Program-made: the position numbers and the translations under genes
Notes under the pieces: generated by a model
What the model was told of the DNA's origin: nothing
Databases searched by the model: none
The model's input: the letters and a program-made list of their open reading frames with translations, nothing else
Shown here: piece after piece, positions 35,280 to 45,037 of the stretch
Position numbering within the stretch: the first letter of the stretch is position 1
Layout of the letters: each line of letters starts with the position of its first letter
Source of the DNA: Gaiellasilicea sp963789355
GTDB taxonomy: Bacteria > Actinomycetota > Thermoleophilia > Gaiellales > Gaiellaceae
DNA: 64,000 nucleotides
Assembly: GCA_963789355.1 (NCBI GenBank)
Contig: CAWBKK010000003.1
Span: 186,001 to 250,000 of the forward strand
Direction: 5' to 3'

Positions 35280-36689
35280 TTAGGCGATCTCGACCTTGAT
35301 CACGTTGGTCGAGCCGGGGATGTTCACGGCGGTCCCCGCGGTGACGACGACGCGGTCGCCCTGCCCGACGATGCCGGTGGCGCGAGCCGCCTCGAGCGAG
35401 GTCGTCCAGAGCTCCTCCACGTCGGGCGCCTCGGGGATGCTCACGGGCGTCACCCCCCACTCGAGCGCCATGTGCTGGAGCGCATAGGGATGGTGGGTCA
35501 TGCCGATGATCGGCCGGCGGGGCCGCAGGCGGGCGACCGCGGACGCCGTTCTGCCCGTGAAGGTGGGGACGACGATCGCGGTTGCCTCGAGTGCCTCGGC
35601 GATGTCGCAGGCGGCGTTCGACATCGCCTGTCCGACCGTCGGCTTCTCCTCGGCCTGCGGAATCTCGTGCCGGTAGCCGAGGCTCGGCTCGACGGCGAAG
35701 GCGATCCGGTCCATGTACGCGACCGACTCGACCGGGAACTCGCCGACGGCGGTCTCGCCGGAGAGCATGATCGCGCTCGTGCCGTCGAGGATCGCGTTCG
35801 CGACGTCGGATGCCTCGGCCCGGGTCGGCTCAGGTGCGTGGATCATCGACTCGAGCATCTGCGTCGCCGTGATCACCGGCTTGCCGCGCTCGAGCGCTCG
35901 CAGGATGATCCGCTTCTGCAGCAGCGGCACCTCGGCCGCGCCGATCTCGACGCCGAGATCGCCGCGCGCCACCATCACCGCGTCGGCCGTCGAGAGGATC
36001 TCGTCGAGCACGGCGACCGCCTCCGCCTTCTCGATCTTGGCGATCACGTGCGCGGTCGAGCCCGATGCCTCGATCAGCGTCTTCAGCGCCTGCACGTCCG
36101 ACGCGGAGCGGACGAAGGAGAGCGCGACGAAGTCGACCCCGAGCTCGAGCGCGAACCGGAGGTCGTCGATGTCCTTCTTCGTCAGCGACGGGATCGGCAG
36201 CGGAACTCCGGGGAGGTTGACGCCCTTGTGCGAGGTGACGACGCCGCCGACCAGCACCTCGCAGCGCGCCCGGCCGCGGTCGACGGAGATCACGCGGAGC
36301 CGCACCGAGCCGTCGTCGATCAGGACGTCGAAGCCGGGCTGAAGCACCGAGCCAAGGACGGCCGGCGCGATCGGCAGGTCGTCCGGCTGCGCGGCGTCCT
36401 CACCGGCAATTGTCAGCTCCTGGCCGCGCTCCAGCACGACGGGCTCCGGGAGGTCGCCCACTCGCAGCTTCGGTCCCTGCAGGTCGGCGATCAGGGCTAC
36501 CGGCCGGCCAACCTCCTCCTGCAGCTCCCGGATCAGCTCCGCCCGCTTCCGGTGATCCTCGTGGACGCCGTGCGAGAAGTTCAGCCGCGCCCCGTCGATC
36601 ATGCCCATCAGCTGCTTCAGGATCACGGGGTCCGAGGAGACGGGTCCGATCGTGGCGACGATCTTGGTGCGGCGCGGGACGACTGCCAT
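35280..36689 (-). CDS. pyk: Pyruvate kinase
   Basis: Converts phosphoenolpyruvate and ADP to pyruvate and ATP, the last glycolytic step. The 469 residues match the family: TKIVATIGPVSSDP, LNFSHG, DLQGPKLRVG, AKIEKAEAV, the active-site signature MVARGDLGVEI, TATQMLESM and a C-terminal regulatory domain (TFTGRTASAVARLRP). It lies between eno and the ftsB-like gene, where mycobacteria have no pyk. TAGTCT seven bases before the ATG, formed on the eno stop codon, may give it its own promoter. Confidence 0.97.
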   Translation of the reverse strand: MAVVPRRTKIVATIGPVSSDPVILKQLMGMIDGARLNFSHGVHEDHRKRAELIRELQEEVGRPVALIADLQGPKLRVGDLPEPVVLERGQELTIAGEDAAQPDDLPIAPAVLGSVLQPGFDVLIDDGSVRLRVISVDRGRARCEVLVGGVVTSHKGVNLPGVPLPIPSLTKKDIDDLRFALELGVDFVALSFVRSASDVQALKTLIEASGSTAHVIAKIEKAEAVAVLDEILSTADAVMVARGDLGVEIGAAEVPLLQKRIILRALERGKPVITATQMLESMIHAPEPTRAEASDVANAILDGTSAIMLSGETAVGEFPVESVAYMDRIAFAVEPSLGYRHEIPQAEEKPTVGQAMSNAACDIAEALEATAIVVPTFTGRTASAVARLRPRRPIIGMTHHPYALQHMALEWGVTPVSIPEAPDVEELWTTSLEAARATGIVGQGDRVVVTAGTAVNIPGSTNVIKVEIA

Positions 36690-36696
36690 CGCTCGG

Positions 36697-36702
36697 AGAC
36701 TA
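36697..36702 (-). promoter_or_regulatory. -10 box for pyk on the eno stop codon
   Basis: TAGTCT on the minus strand starts with the TAG stop of eno and ends seven bases before the pyk ATG at 36689. This is the same arrangement as for aceB. Confidence 0.35.
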
Positions 36703-37971
36703 GCGGCGGGCCCTGGGAAAGGCGTTCCAGCCGGGGTAGACCCCTCGGCCGCCGAGCTCGCCCTCGATCCGCACGAGCTGGTTGTACTTCGCCGTGCGGT
36801 CCGAGCGGGCGGGTGCGCCCGTCTTGATCTGGCCGGTTCCGAGCGCGACGGCGAGGTCGGCGATCGTCGAGTCCTCCGTCTCCCCCGAGCGGTGGGACAT
36901 CACTGCGGTGTAGCCGTTCGCCTGGGCAAGTCGCACCGCTTCGATCGTCTCGGTCAGCGTCCCGATCTGGTTCACCTTGACGAGGATCGAGTTGCCGACG
37001 CCGCGCTCGATTCCCTTCCGGAGCCGCTCGGGGTTGGTGACGAACAGGTCGTCGCCGACGAGCTGGACCCGGTCGCCGAGCTCGCTCGTCAGCTGCGCCC
37101 AGGCGTCCCAGTCGTCCTCGGCGAGGCCGTCCTCGATCGAGACGATCGGGTAGCGCTCGACGAGCTCCGCCCAGAACGCGGGCATCTCCTCGCTGCGCTT
37201 CTCCCGCCCTTCGAAGCGGTAGCTGCCGTCCTCGAAGACCTCGCTCGTCGCGGGGTCGAGCGCGATCGCGACGTCGTCGCGGTGCCCGGCCCGCTCGGCA
37301 GCTTCGAGGATCGCCTCGATCGCCGCCTCGCTCGACGCCAGGTCGGGTGCGAAACCTCCCTCGTCGCCGACTCCCGTCGCGAGCCCGCGGTCGCCGAGCA
37401 CCTGCTTCAGCGCGTGGTAGACCTCCGTGCCGACGCGCAGCCCTTCGGCGAAGGTGGCCGACCCGACCGGAACGACCATGAACTCTTGCAGGTCGATCGA
37501 GTTGGCGGCGTGGGCGCCGCCGTTGATCACGTTCAGCATCGGCACCGGGAGCGTCACCGCGTCGCCGCCGCCGAGGTAGCGGTAGAGCGGCTGGCCCGTC
37601 TCGGCCGCCGCGGCCTTGGCTGCGGCGAGCGACGCACCGAGGATCGCGTTCGCGCCCAGGCGGCCCTTGTTCGGGGTGCCGTCGAGGTCGATCAGCTTCC
37701 GGTCGAGCGCCGCCTGATCGAGCGCACCGACGCCGGCGAGCGCGCCGGCGATCTCGCCGTTGACGTGCGCAACCGCCTTGGAGACACCCTTTCCGCCCCA
37801 CTCCGTCCCGCCGTCGCGCAGCTCGACCGCCTCGTGCACGCCGGTCGAAGCGCCCGAGGGCACGGCGGCACGGCCGAACGCCCCCGACGCGAGCTCGACG
37901 TCGACCTCGACAGTCGGGTTGCCGCGCGAGTCGAGGATCTGGCGGCCCTGCACGCGCTTGATCGAGCTCAT
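36700..37971 (-). CDS. eno: Enolase
   Basis: Interconverts 2-phosphoglycerate and phosphoenolpyruvate. 423 residues with RQILDSRGNPTVEVDV, PSGASTG, NVINGGAHAANSIDLQEFM, GDEGGFAPD, the lysine region LVGDDLFVTN and MSHRSGETED near the end. The ATG at 37971 overlaps the mazG stop by 4 bp. It belongs to the mfd-mazG-eno run conserved in actinobacteria. Confidence 0.98.
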   Translation of the reverse strand: MSSIKRVQGRQILDSRGNPTVEVDVELASGAFGRAAVPSGASTGVHEAVELRDGGTEWGGKGVSKAVAHVNGEIAGALAGVGALDQAALDRKLIDLDGTPNKGRLGANAILGASLAAAKAAAAETGQPLYRYLGGGDAVTLPVPMLNVINGGAHAANSIDLQEFMVVPVGSATFAEGLRVGTEVYHALKQVLGDRGLATGVGDEGGFAPDLASSEAAIEAILEAAERAGHRDDVAIALDPATSEVFEDGSYRFEGREKRSEEMPAFWAELVERYPIVSIEDGLAEDDWDAWAQLTSELGDRVQLVGDDLFVTNPERLRKGIERGVGNSILVKVNQIGTLTETIEAVRLAQANGYTAVMSHRSGETEDSTIADLAVALGTGQIKTGAPARSDRTAKYNQLVRIEGELGGRGVYPGWNAFPRARR

Positions 37972-38762
37972 CCTGTCTCCTTCTTGGCGAGGTCGTAGTA
38001 GCGGTCCTGCTCGTCGAGCGGTAGCTCGCTCCAGCGCTCGCCACGGGCTGCGGCGAGCTGCTCGGCACGCTCGACCCGCTCGACGAAGCGCCTATTCGTA
38101 CCGCGAAGCGCCAGCTCCGGGTCGACGTTCAAGCGCCGGGCGAGGTTCACCACCGTGAAGAGCAGGTCGCCCACCTCGTGCGCCACTTTGGCATCGGCCT
38201 CGGTCTCCGGGCTGGGCTCGCCCGTTCGCGCGACCTCGGCTTCGAGCTCGCCGAGCTCCTCGCGCACCTTCGCGAGCGGGCCCTCGAGATCCGGCCAGTC
38301 GAACCCGGCCGCGACGGCGCGCCGCTGCAGCTTGCGCGCCTGCAGGAGCGCGGGCAGCGTCGCCGGCACGTCGTGGAAGATCCCCTCGCGGCCTTCCTGC
38401 TCGGACTTCACCTGCTCCCAGCGCTCGCGGACGCGCCCGGCGGTGTCCGCCTCGACCTCGCCGAAGACGTGTGGGTGGCGGCGGACGAGCTTCGCGTGCA
38501 CGTCGCGCGCGACCTGCTCGAGGTCGCCCTCCCCCCGCTCCTCCAGGAGCAGAGCGAGGAAATAGACCTGGAAGAGGAGATCGCCGAGCTCGTCGAGCAG
38601 CTTGGCCGGGTCCCCGGCCATCGCCGCGTCAGCGACCTCGTAGGCCTCCTCGACGGTATGCGGCACGATCGTCCGCGCCGTCTGCTCGCGATCCCAGGGG
38701 CAGTCGCGGCGCAAGCGCCTCGTCAGTTCCTGCAGCTCCTCGAGCGCCTCCGACAGAGGCAA
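37968..38762 (-). CDS. mazG: Nucleoside triphosphate pyrophosphohydrolase MazG
   Basis: 264 residues with two MazG modules. The first has CPWDREQT, HTVEEAYEVADA and DELGDLLFQVYF (the EExxE...ExxD metal site); the second has VREELGELEAEV and HEVGDLLFTVVNLAR. It removes non-canonical or excess NTPs. It starts four bases after the foldase gene ends and overlaps eno by 4 bp. Confidence 0.95.
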   Translation of the reverse strand: MPLSEALEELQELTRRLRRDCPWDREQTARTIVPHTVEEAYEVADAAMAGDPAKLLDELGDLLFQVYFLALLLEERGEGDLEQVARDVHAKLVRRHPHVFGEVEADTAGRVRERWEQVKSEQEGREGIFHDVPATLPALLQARKLQRRAVAAGFDWPDLEGPLAKVREELGELEAEVARTGEPSPETEADAKVAHEVGDLLFTVVNLARRLNVDPELALRGTNRRFVERVERAEQLAAARGERWSELPLDEQDRYYDLAKKETG

Positions 38763-38766
38763 GCCG

Positions 38767-39771
38767 CTACTCGGTCTCGGACGTGGTCGTGCTCTTGGCG
38801 TCCGGCGGGGGCGTGAAGCCGGCAGCGTACGAGACCTTGTCCTCGTAGTCCTTCTTCAGCTCCTCGATCCACTTCGTCATCGCCTCGTTCTTGCGCGTCT
38901 GGCTGAGCTGCTGGCTGATCGACGACTTGACGTCCTTGAGCGGCGTCACCTTCGCCGCCTTCGTGTCCGTCAGAGGCTGAATGATGTGGAACCCGAACGA
39001 CGTCTTGACCGGCTGCGAGATCTCGTCCTTCTTCAGCGCGAACGCCGCCTTGTCGAACGGCGCCACGGTCTGGCCCTTCGAGATCGTCAGCTTGCCCCCG
39101 TTCGCCTTCGAGCCGGTGTCCTCCGAGAACTTCTTCGCGAGCGCGGCGAAGTCGCCGCCGTCCTGAAGCTGCGTGTAGAGGTCGTCGGCCTGCTTCTTCG
39201 TCTTGACGAGGATGTGGCGGACGTCGCGGCTCTCAGGCTGGCTGTACTGCGTCTTGTTCGTCGTGTAGTACGCCTCGATCTGGGCGTCGGTCACCTTCAC
39301 GTCGCCGGTGACCTTCTTGAAGATCCCCTCCGAGATGATCTGGGAGCGGATGTCGTTGCGGACCTGCTTCTCGGTCAGACCCTGCTCCTTCAGCTGCGTG
39401 TCGTACTTCTTCTGGTCGCCGCCGAAGTACTGCTTCAGGATCGACTGGAGCCGTGTGTCGACCTGCTTGTCGGTCACCTCGACATCGAGGTTCGACGCTT
39501 CCTGCTCGAACTGCTCGCGCTGGACCAGGAACTGCACCGCCTGGTTCCGCAGCGTCTGGAACTCCTGCGAGCCGGCCGCGGGGAAGTCGCGCTTCTGATT
39601 CTTGTAGCTCTTCTTCGCCTGCGAGATCAGCGCCTCGTAGTCGCTCCGAGCGATCTCCTCGCCGTCGACGACTGCGACGGCGTCGGCCGGCACGTCTTTG
39701 CTACTGCCGCCGCAACCGGCGAGCGCCACCGCGAGCGCGCAGAGAAGGAAAACGAGACGAGAGATCTTCAT
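38767..39771 (-). CDS. PrsA/SurA-like peptidyl-prolyl isomerase lipoprotein
   Basis: A 334-residue lipoprotein (lipobox ALAGC, Cys about 20). A SurA_N/PrsA-like helical region comes first (REQFEQEASNLDVEVTDKQV), then a parvulin domain (ESRDVRHILVKTKKQADDLY, FSEDTGSKANGGKLTISKG, TSFGFHIIQPL), then a charged tail. It folds exported proteins on the outer face of the membrane. It takes the place of lpqU in the mycobacterial order mfd-mazG-lpqU-eno, but on the other side of mazG. Confidence 0.93.
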   Translation of the reverse strand: MKISRLVFLLCALAVALAGCGGSSKDVPADAVAVVDGEEIARSDYEALISQAKKSYKNQKRDFPAAGSQEFQTLRNQAVQFLVQREQFEQEASNLDVEVTDKQVDTRLQSILKQYFGGDQKKYDTQLKEQGLTEKQVRNDIRSQIISEGIFKKVTGDVKVTDAQIEAYYTTNKTQYSQPESRDVRHILVKTKKQADDLYTQLQDGGDFAALAKKFSEDTGSKANGGKLTISKGQTVAPFDKAAFALKKDEISQPVKTSFGFHIIQPLTDTKAAKVTPLKDVKSSISQQLSQTRKNEAMTKWIEELKKDYEDKVSYAAGFTPPPDAKSTTTSETE

Positions 39772-39806
39772 GTGAGAAAGCTCCAGGTAATCGCGTTGGG
39801 GCGGAT

Positions 39807-42800
39807 TCAGGCCGCCTGACGGGCTACCACGATAGCATCGACCAATCCGATCGCCCCCTTGAGCTCCTCGGCACGCTGCGAGACCTCCCGCTTGGCGCTC
39901 GTGTAGACAGCCGTGTCGGAGACGTCGCGCAACGCGCGCAGCTCGGCCGATCCGAGCACCAGCGGCCCGACGGTCGCCCGGCCACCGCGGTAGACGAGGT
40001 AGTCCGCGCCAAGGCGGGCGAGTTTCAGCTTCGCCTCCTGGATCGCGAACAGGTGCTCGACCGGTTCGGGGACTGGTCCGTAGCGGTCTTCGAGCGCTGC
40101 GTGCAGCTCGCGCAGCTCGTCGTCCGACTCCGCCAGAGCCAGGCGACGGTGGACGTCGATCTTGAGCGCCTCCGAGGCGACGTAGGTCGCGGGCACGTAG
40201 GCGTCGACGCGGGCATCGACCCGCACCGGCCGCGTCGCCAGCCGCCGCTGGCCCTGCAGCTCCGCGACCGCCTCGGCCAGCATCTCCACGTAGAGCTCGA
40301 AGCCGAGCGCCGCCACGTGCCCCGACTGCTCGGCGCCGAGCAGGTCGCCTGCGCCACGGATCTCGAGGTCGCGCATCGCGATCTGGAAGCCCGCGCCGAG
40401 CTCGGTGTGGTCGGCCAGCGTGGAGAGGCGGGCGCGAGCCTCCGGCGAGAGCTCCAGCGCGTCCGGATAGAGCAGGTAGGCGTGCGCCGTCACGTCGGAG
40501 CGGCCGACCCGGCCGCGGATCTGGTAGAGCTGGCTCAGGCCGAGCACGTCCGCTCGCTCGACGATCAGCGTGTTCGCCTGCGGGATGTCGATTCCCGACT
40601 CGATGATCGTCGTGGAGACGAGCACGTCGGCGTCGCCGCGCAGGAACGCGTGCATCTTCTCCTCCAGCTCGCGCTCCTTCATCTGGCCGTGCGCGACGAT
40701 GAAGCGCAGCTTCGGGCAGAGCTGCCGCAGCTTCTCAGCCGCCTCCTCGATCGTCTCGACCCGGTTGTGGAGGTAGAACGCCTGTCCGCCGCGCTCGATC
40801 TCCCGCTCGAGCGCCGTCTTGACGAGCTCCTCGTCGTACTCGCCCACGGTGGTGCGGATCGGGCGGCGCCCCTCCGGCGGGGTCTCGATGATCGAGATGT
40901 CGCGCAGGCCGGAGAGCGACATGTGCAGGGTGCGCGGGATCGGCGTGGCGGACAGGGCGAGCACGTCGACTTCCAGCCTGAGCGAGCGCAAGAGCTCCTT
41001 CTGGGCCACGCCGAAGCGCTGCTCCTCGTCGAGGATGACGAGCCCGAGATCGTTCGGGATCACGTCGCGGCTGAGGATGCGGTGCGTGCCGACGAGCACC
41101 TCGATCTTGCCCGCCGCGAAGTCCTTCAGGATCTGCTTCGTCTCGGCGGGCTTGCGGAAGCGCGAGACCATCTCGACCCGGACCGGGAAGTCGCGGTAGC
41201 GCGCCTTGAACGTGTTCCAGTGCTGCTCGGCGAGGATCGTCGTCGGGCAGAGCACGAGCGTCTGCTTCCCGTTGACCGCGGCGGCGAACGCGGCGCGGAC
41301 GGCGACCTCGGTCTTGCCGAAGCCGACGTCGCCGCAGACGAGGCGGTCCATCGGCCGCGGCGCCTCCAGATCCTCCTTGACCGCCTCGATCGCGCGGGCC
41401 TGATCCTCGGTCTCCCGGTAGGGGAACTCGGTCTCGAGCCGGTCGAGCCACTCGTTGTCGAGGTCGTAGGGCGTTCCGGGCGCCTGCTGCCGCTGGGCGT
41501 ACAGCGCGATCAGCTCGGTCGCGAGCTCGCGGACGCTCTCGCGAGCGCGAGCCTTGAGGTTCTGCCACGCCTTGCCACCGAGCTTGGACAGGGTCGGCGC
41601 CCCGGCGTCCGCGCCGATGTACTTCGAGATCTTGCCGAGCTGCTCGTGCGGGACGTAAAGCCGGTCCTCGCCGCGGAACGCGAGGAAGAGATAGTCGCGC
41701 GTGACGCCGGCGACCTCCTTTGTCTCGAAGCCGAGCAGCTTCCCGACCCCGTGGTCCTCGTGGACGATGAAGTCGCCGCTGCGCAGGTCGGCGAACGAGG
41801 CGAGGGCGCGGCCGAGGCGCTTGTCGGCGCGCGGCGGGCGCTTGCGGAACACCTGCGTGTCGGGAAGCAGGACGAGGCCGAGCTCGCGCCAGACGAAGCC
41901 GCGGCGGGCGGCCGCGACCGCGAAGAGGAGCTCCGGCTGCTCGGGCAGGTCCTGCCCTGCGTCGAGGACGCGCGCATCGGCTCGCTTGAGCAGGTTGTCG
42001 GTCCTGAGAGCCTCGCCGGCGTGCGGGAACGCGACGACGACGCGGTTGCCGCCGTTGACGAAGCCGTTCAGCTCGTTCTCGGCCTCGGCGAGCCCGCGGG
42101 CGGCGATCGCGGGCCGCTGAGCCTCGAACGAGAACGGCTGTGACTGCGGGAACGGGTCGAGCTCCGACGCGCCCTTGAGCGAGATCGCGTCCAGCCCCTC
42201 CTCCGACCAGACGCGGCGCACCTCGTCCGGCTGCCAGACGAAGTCGGGCGCCCTGTCGAGGACGAGCACGAGGTCGTCGGGGATCTCGGGCACGACCGGG
42301 TCGCCCCACCCGTCCTCGGGACTTAGTGTGACTGACACACGAAGTCGCTCGACCGCGGGATAGACGACCGCGCCGTCGACCGGATGGAGCGCGCGCTGGG
42401 TGAAGGGCGAGAACGCGCGCACCTGCTCGATCTCGTCGCCGTAGAGCTCGACCCGGAGCGGCTCGCGTCCCGTGGTCGGGAAGACGTCGACGATGCCACC
42501 GCGAACCGCGAACTGGCCGCGTTCCTCGGCGCGCTCGACCCGTTCGTAGCCGGCGAGCGCAAGTTGCCCGGCGAGACCGTCGAGGCCCGGCTCGCTGCCG
42601 ACCTCCAGCCGCACCGCCTCGGGCCGCTTCGGCGCGGGCGGCACGCCTTCGGCGAGGGCGGTCGCCGAGGCGGCGACGAGGCCGCCGGCCGCGAGGACGT
42701 CCAGCGCGCGGGCTCGCTCGCCGACGAGATGCGGCGGCGCCTCGAGCCCGGAGCCCCAGCGAACGCCGCGACCGGGCAGCAACGCGACGCGGTCGGCGCC

Positions 42801-43019
42801 GATGAACCAGCCGGCCGCCTCGGCGAGGTCGCGCGCGTCGGCGTCCTCGGGCAGGAGGACGACGACTCCCCGCTCGAGCTGCTCGTGCAGCGTCGCGAGC
42901 AGCAGCGGCAGCACCGGCTCCGAGACGCGGGCGCGCGACGGCAGAGCAGCCGCGAACGCCTGCAGGCGCTCGAGCGCGAGCAGTTCTCGGACGAACGCGT
43001 GGAGTACCGGACGGACCAT
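39807..43019 (-). CDS. mfd: Transcription-repair coupling factor Mfd
   Basis: A DNA translocase that removes stalled RNA polymerase and recruits UvrA. About 1070 residues, slightly short of the usual 1150-1200. It has a UvrB-like N-terminal region, an RNA polymerase-interaction (CarD-like) domain (RSGDFIVHEDHGVGKLLGFE), a helicase core with Walker A GDVGFGKTE, LDEEQRFG and SATPIPRTLHMSLSGLRD, then motifs to QIRGRVGRSDV, and the TRCF C-terminal domain. The ATG at 43019 is preferred: an upstream ATG at 43055 lies inside a TACAAT -10 box. Confidence 0.96.
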   Translation of the reverse strand: MVRPVLHAFVRELLALERLQAFAAALPSRARVSEPVLPLLLATLHEQLERGVVVLLPEDADARDLAEAAGWFIGADRVALLPGRGVRWGSGLEAPPHLVGERARALDVLAAGGLVAASATALAEGVPPAPKRPEAVRLEVGSEPGLDGLAGQLALAGYERVERAEERGQFAVRGGIVDVFPTTGREPLRVELYGDEIEQVRAFSPFTQRALHPVDGAVVYPAVERLRVSVTLSPEDGWGDPVVPEIPDDLVLVLDRAPDFVWQPDEVRRVWSEEGLDAISLKGASELDPFPQSQPFSFEAQRPAIAARGLAEAENELNGFVNGGNRVVVAFPHAGEALRTDNLLKRADARVLDAGQDLPEQPELLFAVAAARRGFVWRELGLVLLPDTQVFRKRPPRADKRLGRALASFADLRSGDFIVHEDHGVGKLLGFETKEVAGVTRDYLFLAFRGEDRLYVPHEQLGKISKYIGADAGAPTLSKLGGKAWQNLKARARESVRELATELIALYAQRQQAPGTPYDLDNEWLDRLETEFPYRETEDQARAIEAVKEDLEAPRPMDRLVCGDVGFGKTEVAVRAAFAAAVNGKQTLVLCPTTILAEQHWNTFKARYRDFPVRVEMVSRFRKPAETKQILKDFAAGKIEVLVGTHRILSRDVIPNDLGLVILDEEQRFGVAQKELLRSLRLEVDVLALSATPIPRTLHMSLSGLRDISIIETPPEGRRPIRTTVGEYDEELVKTALEREIERGGQAFYLHNRVETIEEAAEKLRQLCPKLRFIVAHGQMKERELEEKMHAFLRGDADVLVSTTIIESGIDIPQANTLIVERADVLGLSQLYQIRGRVGRSDVTAHAYLLYPDALELSPEARARLSTLADHTELGAGFQIAMRDLEIRGAGDLLGAEQSGHVAALGFELYVEMLAEAVAELQGQRRLATRPVRVDARVDAYVPATYVASEALKIDVHRRLALAESDDELRELHAALEDRYGPVPEPVEHLFAIQEAKLKLARLGADYLVYRGGRATVGPLVLGSAELRALRDVSDTAVYTSAKREVSQRAEELKGAIGLVDAIVVARQAA

Positions 43020-43027
43020 GACGAAAG

Positions 43028-43047
43028 GCGGAAACCGGGGTTTCCGC
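43028..43047. repeat. Perfect inverted repeat in the mfd leader
   Basis: GCGGAAACC and GGTTTCCGC, 9-bp arms with two bases between. It lies between the presumed mfd start of transcription (near 43047) and the ATG at 43019, so it would be a 5'-end hairpin in the mRNA or an operator. It is also upstream of the divergent propeller gene. Confidence 0.6.
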
Positions 43048-43053
43048 AAGCGC

Positions 43054-43059
43054 ATTGTA
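43054..43059 (-). promoter_or_regulatory. -10 box for mfd
   Basis: TACAAT on the minus strand; the start of transcription would fall near 43047, at the edge of the inverted repeat. No clear -35. Confidence 0.35.
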
Positions 43060-43090
43060 AATCGCCACAACCTTTGCGACGCTCCCTGCC

Positions 43091-45037
43091 GTGAGGGCGA
43101 CCGGTCTGGCCGCAGTCGTGGTACTCGTGCTCGGCGTCGCTGGCCCGGCGAATAGCGGCGCGCCCGCCGGTGAACTCGTCTTCGCGAGCACGCGAGCCGC
43201 TGACCTCCACGACGAGATCTACGTGCTCGACACGCAGACGGGCCGGCGGACAAACCTCAGCCGCAACGCCACCCGGGATGCCTTACCGAGCGTCTCCCCT
43301 GACGGGCGTTTGATCGCCTTCGTGAGCGACCGCGGCGGCCGGGGCGAGGCGATCTGGGTTGTCAACGCGCGAAGCGGCCGGCTGCAGCGCCTCCACCGGC
43401 CGCTCGACCATCCCCTTCGGGCGATCCAATGGAGCCCCAACGGTTCTCGGCTCGCGTTCGGCGGCGGCCCGAGCGTGTACGTGGTCGCGGCGGGTGGTGG
43501 GAATGTCCGCCGCATCGCGCGCGGGTCAGACCCGCAGTGGGTTTCCCCGCGAGCGCTCGCATTGAACAGCGACGGCCTGGTGCAGGTGTACGACTTGTCG
43601 GGCCGCCGGGTTTCACGCACCGTCGGCATGCTGCACAGTGTCTCGGCCCGCGGCGAGCTCACTGTCCTCAACAACCGGATCGACGTGGTGAGCGCATCAT
43701 CGGGCCGGCGCCGAGCGCTCGTGCGCGGGGTGTCGGCGGCCTGGAATCCGCAGGGCACCTTGCTCGCATACGACACCGCGACGCCGCCCACAATCCGACT
43801 CCTCGACCGAGACGGACGGATTCGCGTGCTCGCGCGCGGCTACCGGCTCGGCGGGTATTGGGCGCTCGACGGCCGCTCGCTCCTCGCCTGGCGCGACGAA
43901 GCACAGCCGCGGAACGTCGCGATCCGGCTGGACGGGCGGATCGTCGGCGTCGGGCCCGGAGGTGGCGTCTGGTTGCGCCCCGGGACGGCGCTGATGAGCG
44001 AGGACGCGCGCAGACGGCTCGCGATCCGACCCAGCGAGAAGCTACGGAGGTTGATCCCGACCCCGGCACAAGAGCCGTGCCCCTCCCTCGTTGGCGAAGC
44101 GGTCTGGCTCGATAGCCGGCGGGCGGTCATCGCGCTGGGGCACGCCGGGCAGAACGATCCAGACCTGTGGTCCGCCAACGCGTCGGGCGGGCCGCTGCGG
44201 CGTCTCCACGACGACTCGGAGTGGTCGGCGCAGCCGGAATCGTCACCCGACGGAAGGTGGCTCGTCTACGAGCGGGGCGAGGTTCACACGCACGCGGGCG
44301 GCTGCCAGGGTCCGATGACGCCCGACCTTCGCGTCGCCGCCGCCGACGGCTCGGACGACCGTGCACTGACTGCGCCGAGCGATGGGCACTTCCAGCAGAT
44401 GCCTCGCTGGTCGCCCGACGGTAGACACGTGGCGTTCCACCGCAAGGATCTGAGCGACCAGAGGGAGTTCGGCGTGTTCCTCATCGATGTCGCGACCCGC
44501 GTCCTGCGGCGGCTCTCGATCGGCTTCGGCGAGGGCGTCTCCTGGTCGCCCGACGGAACCCGGGTCGTCTTCTCAGGCAAGGGCAGCCTCTGGGTGGGAC
44601 GAACGACAGGCGGCGATGCGAACCGTCTCGCCGCCGGGTCTCGGCCCGAGTGGTCGCCGACGGCCGACGAGATCGCGTTCGTCCATCGCGGGCAGCTCTG
44701 GGCGATTGAGAGCGACGGCTCGACCTCGCGGCGACTCGCTCCGCTCCGTCCTGTCGGCGAGGTTCGCTGGGCGCGCGACGGCTCCGCGCTGACGTTCGCC
44801 GTGCGGGCCGGAGTCGTAGTCGTCGGCAGGGGCGGCACCGTCCGCCGCCGCATCTCGCACGCCGGAGCGCGAAACCCCCGCCTGTCACCTGACGGCCGCT
44901 TCGTCGCCTTTGTGGGGCCTGTCGGAGACTGGTCGCTTGCCCCTCGCACCGAGCTCTTCGTCGCCGACGTCGGCCGCGGCTCGGTGCGTCGTCTCACGAA
45001 TGACTTCGCCGACGTCGGCGCCCCGACCTGGCGGTAG
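43091..45037 (+). CDS. Secreted TolB-like beta-propeller protein
   Basis: 648 residues with an N-terminal signal (AAVVVLVLGVAGPANSGA) and then about a dozen PD40/WD40-like blades (FVSDRGGRGEAIWVVNARSG, PDGRLIAFVSDR, SPDGRWLVYERGE, WSPDGRHVAFHRKD, LSPDGRFVAFVGPVG). Such propellers bind proteins or ligands outside the membrane; no catalytic residues can be pointed out. The start is a GTG at 43091. It is divergent from mfd, and its TAG abuts the CTA of the ABC gene (TAGCTA). Confidence 0.85.
   Translation: MRATGLAAVVVLVLGVAGPANSGAPAGELVFASTRAADLHDEIYVLDTQTGRRTNLSRNATRDALPSVSPDGRLIAFVSDRGGRGEAIWVVNARSGRLQRLHRPLDHPLRAIQWSPNGSRLAFGGGPSVYVVAAGGGNVRRIARGSDPQWVSPRALALNSDGLVQVYDLSGRRVSRTVGMLHSVSARGELTVLNNRIDVVSASSGRRRALVRGVSAAWNPQGTLLAYDTATPPTIRLLDRDGRIRVLARGYRLGGYWALDGRSLLAWRDEAQPRNVAIRLDGRIVGVGPGGGVWLRPGTALMSEDARRRLAIRPSEKLRRLIPTPAQEPCPSLVGEAVWLDSRRAVIALGHAGQNDPDLWSANASGGPLRRLHDDSEWSAQPESSPDGRWLVYERGEVHTHAGGCQGPMTPDLRVAAADGSDDRALTAPSDGHFQQMPRWSPDGRHVAFHRKDLSDQREFGVFLIDVATRVLRRLSIGFGEGVSWSPDGTRVVFSGKGSLWVGRTTGGDANRLAAGSRPEWSPTADEIAFVHRGQLWAIESDGSTSRRLAPLRPVGEVRWARDGSALTFAVRAGVVVVGRGGTVRRRISHAGARNPRLSPDGRFVAFVGPVGDWSLAPRTELFVADVGRGSVRRLTNDFADVGAPTWR

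Noticed and set aside
39453..42143. An 896-codon plus-strand frame opposite mfd
   Set aside because: Antisense shadow of mfd, with a composition of Arg, Leu, Val and Asp and no domain.
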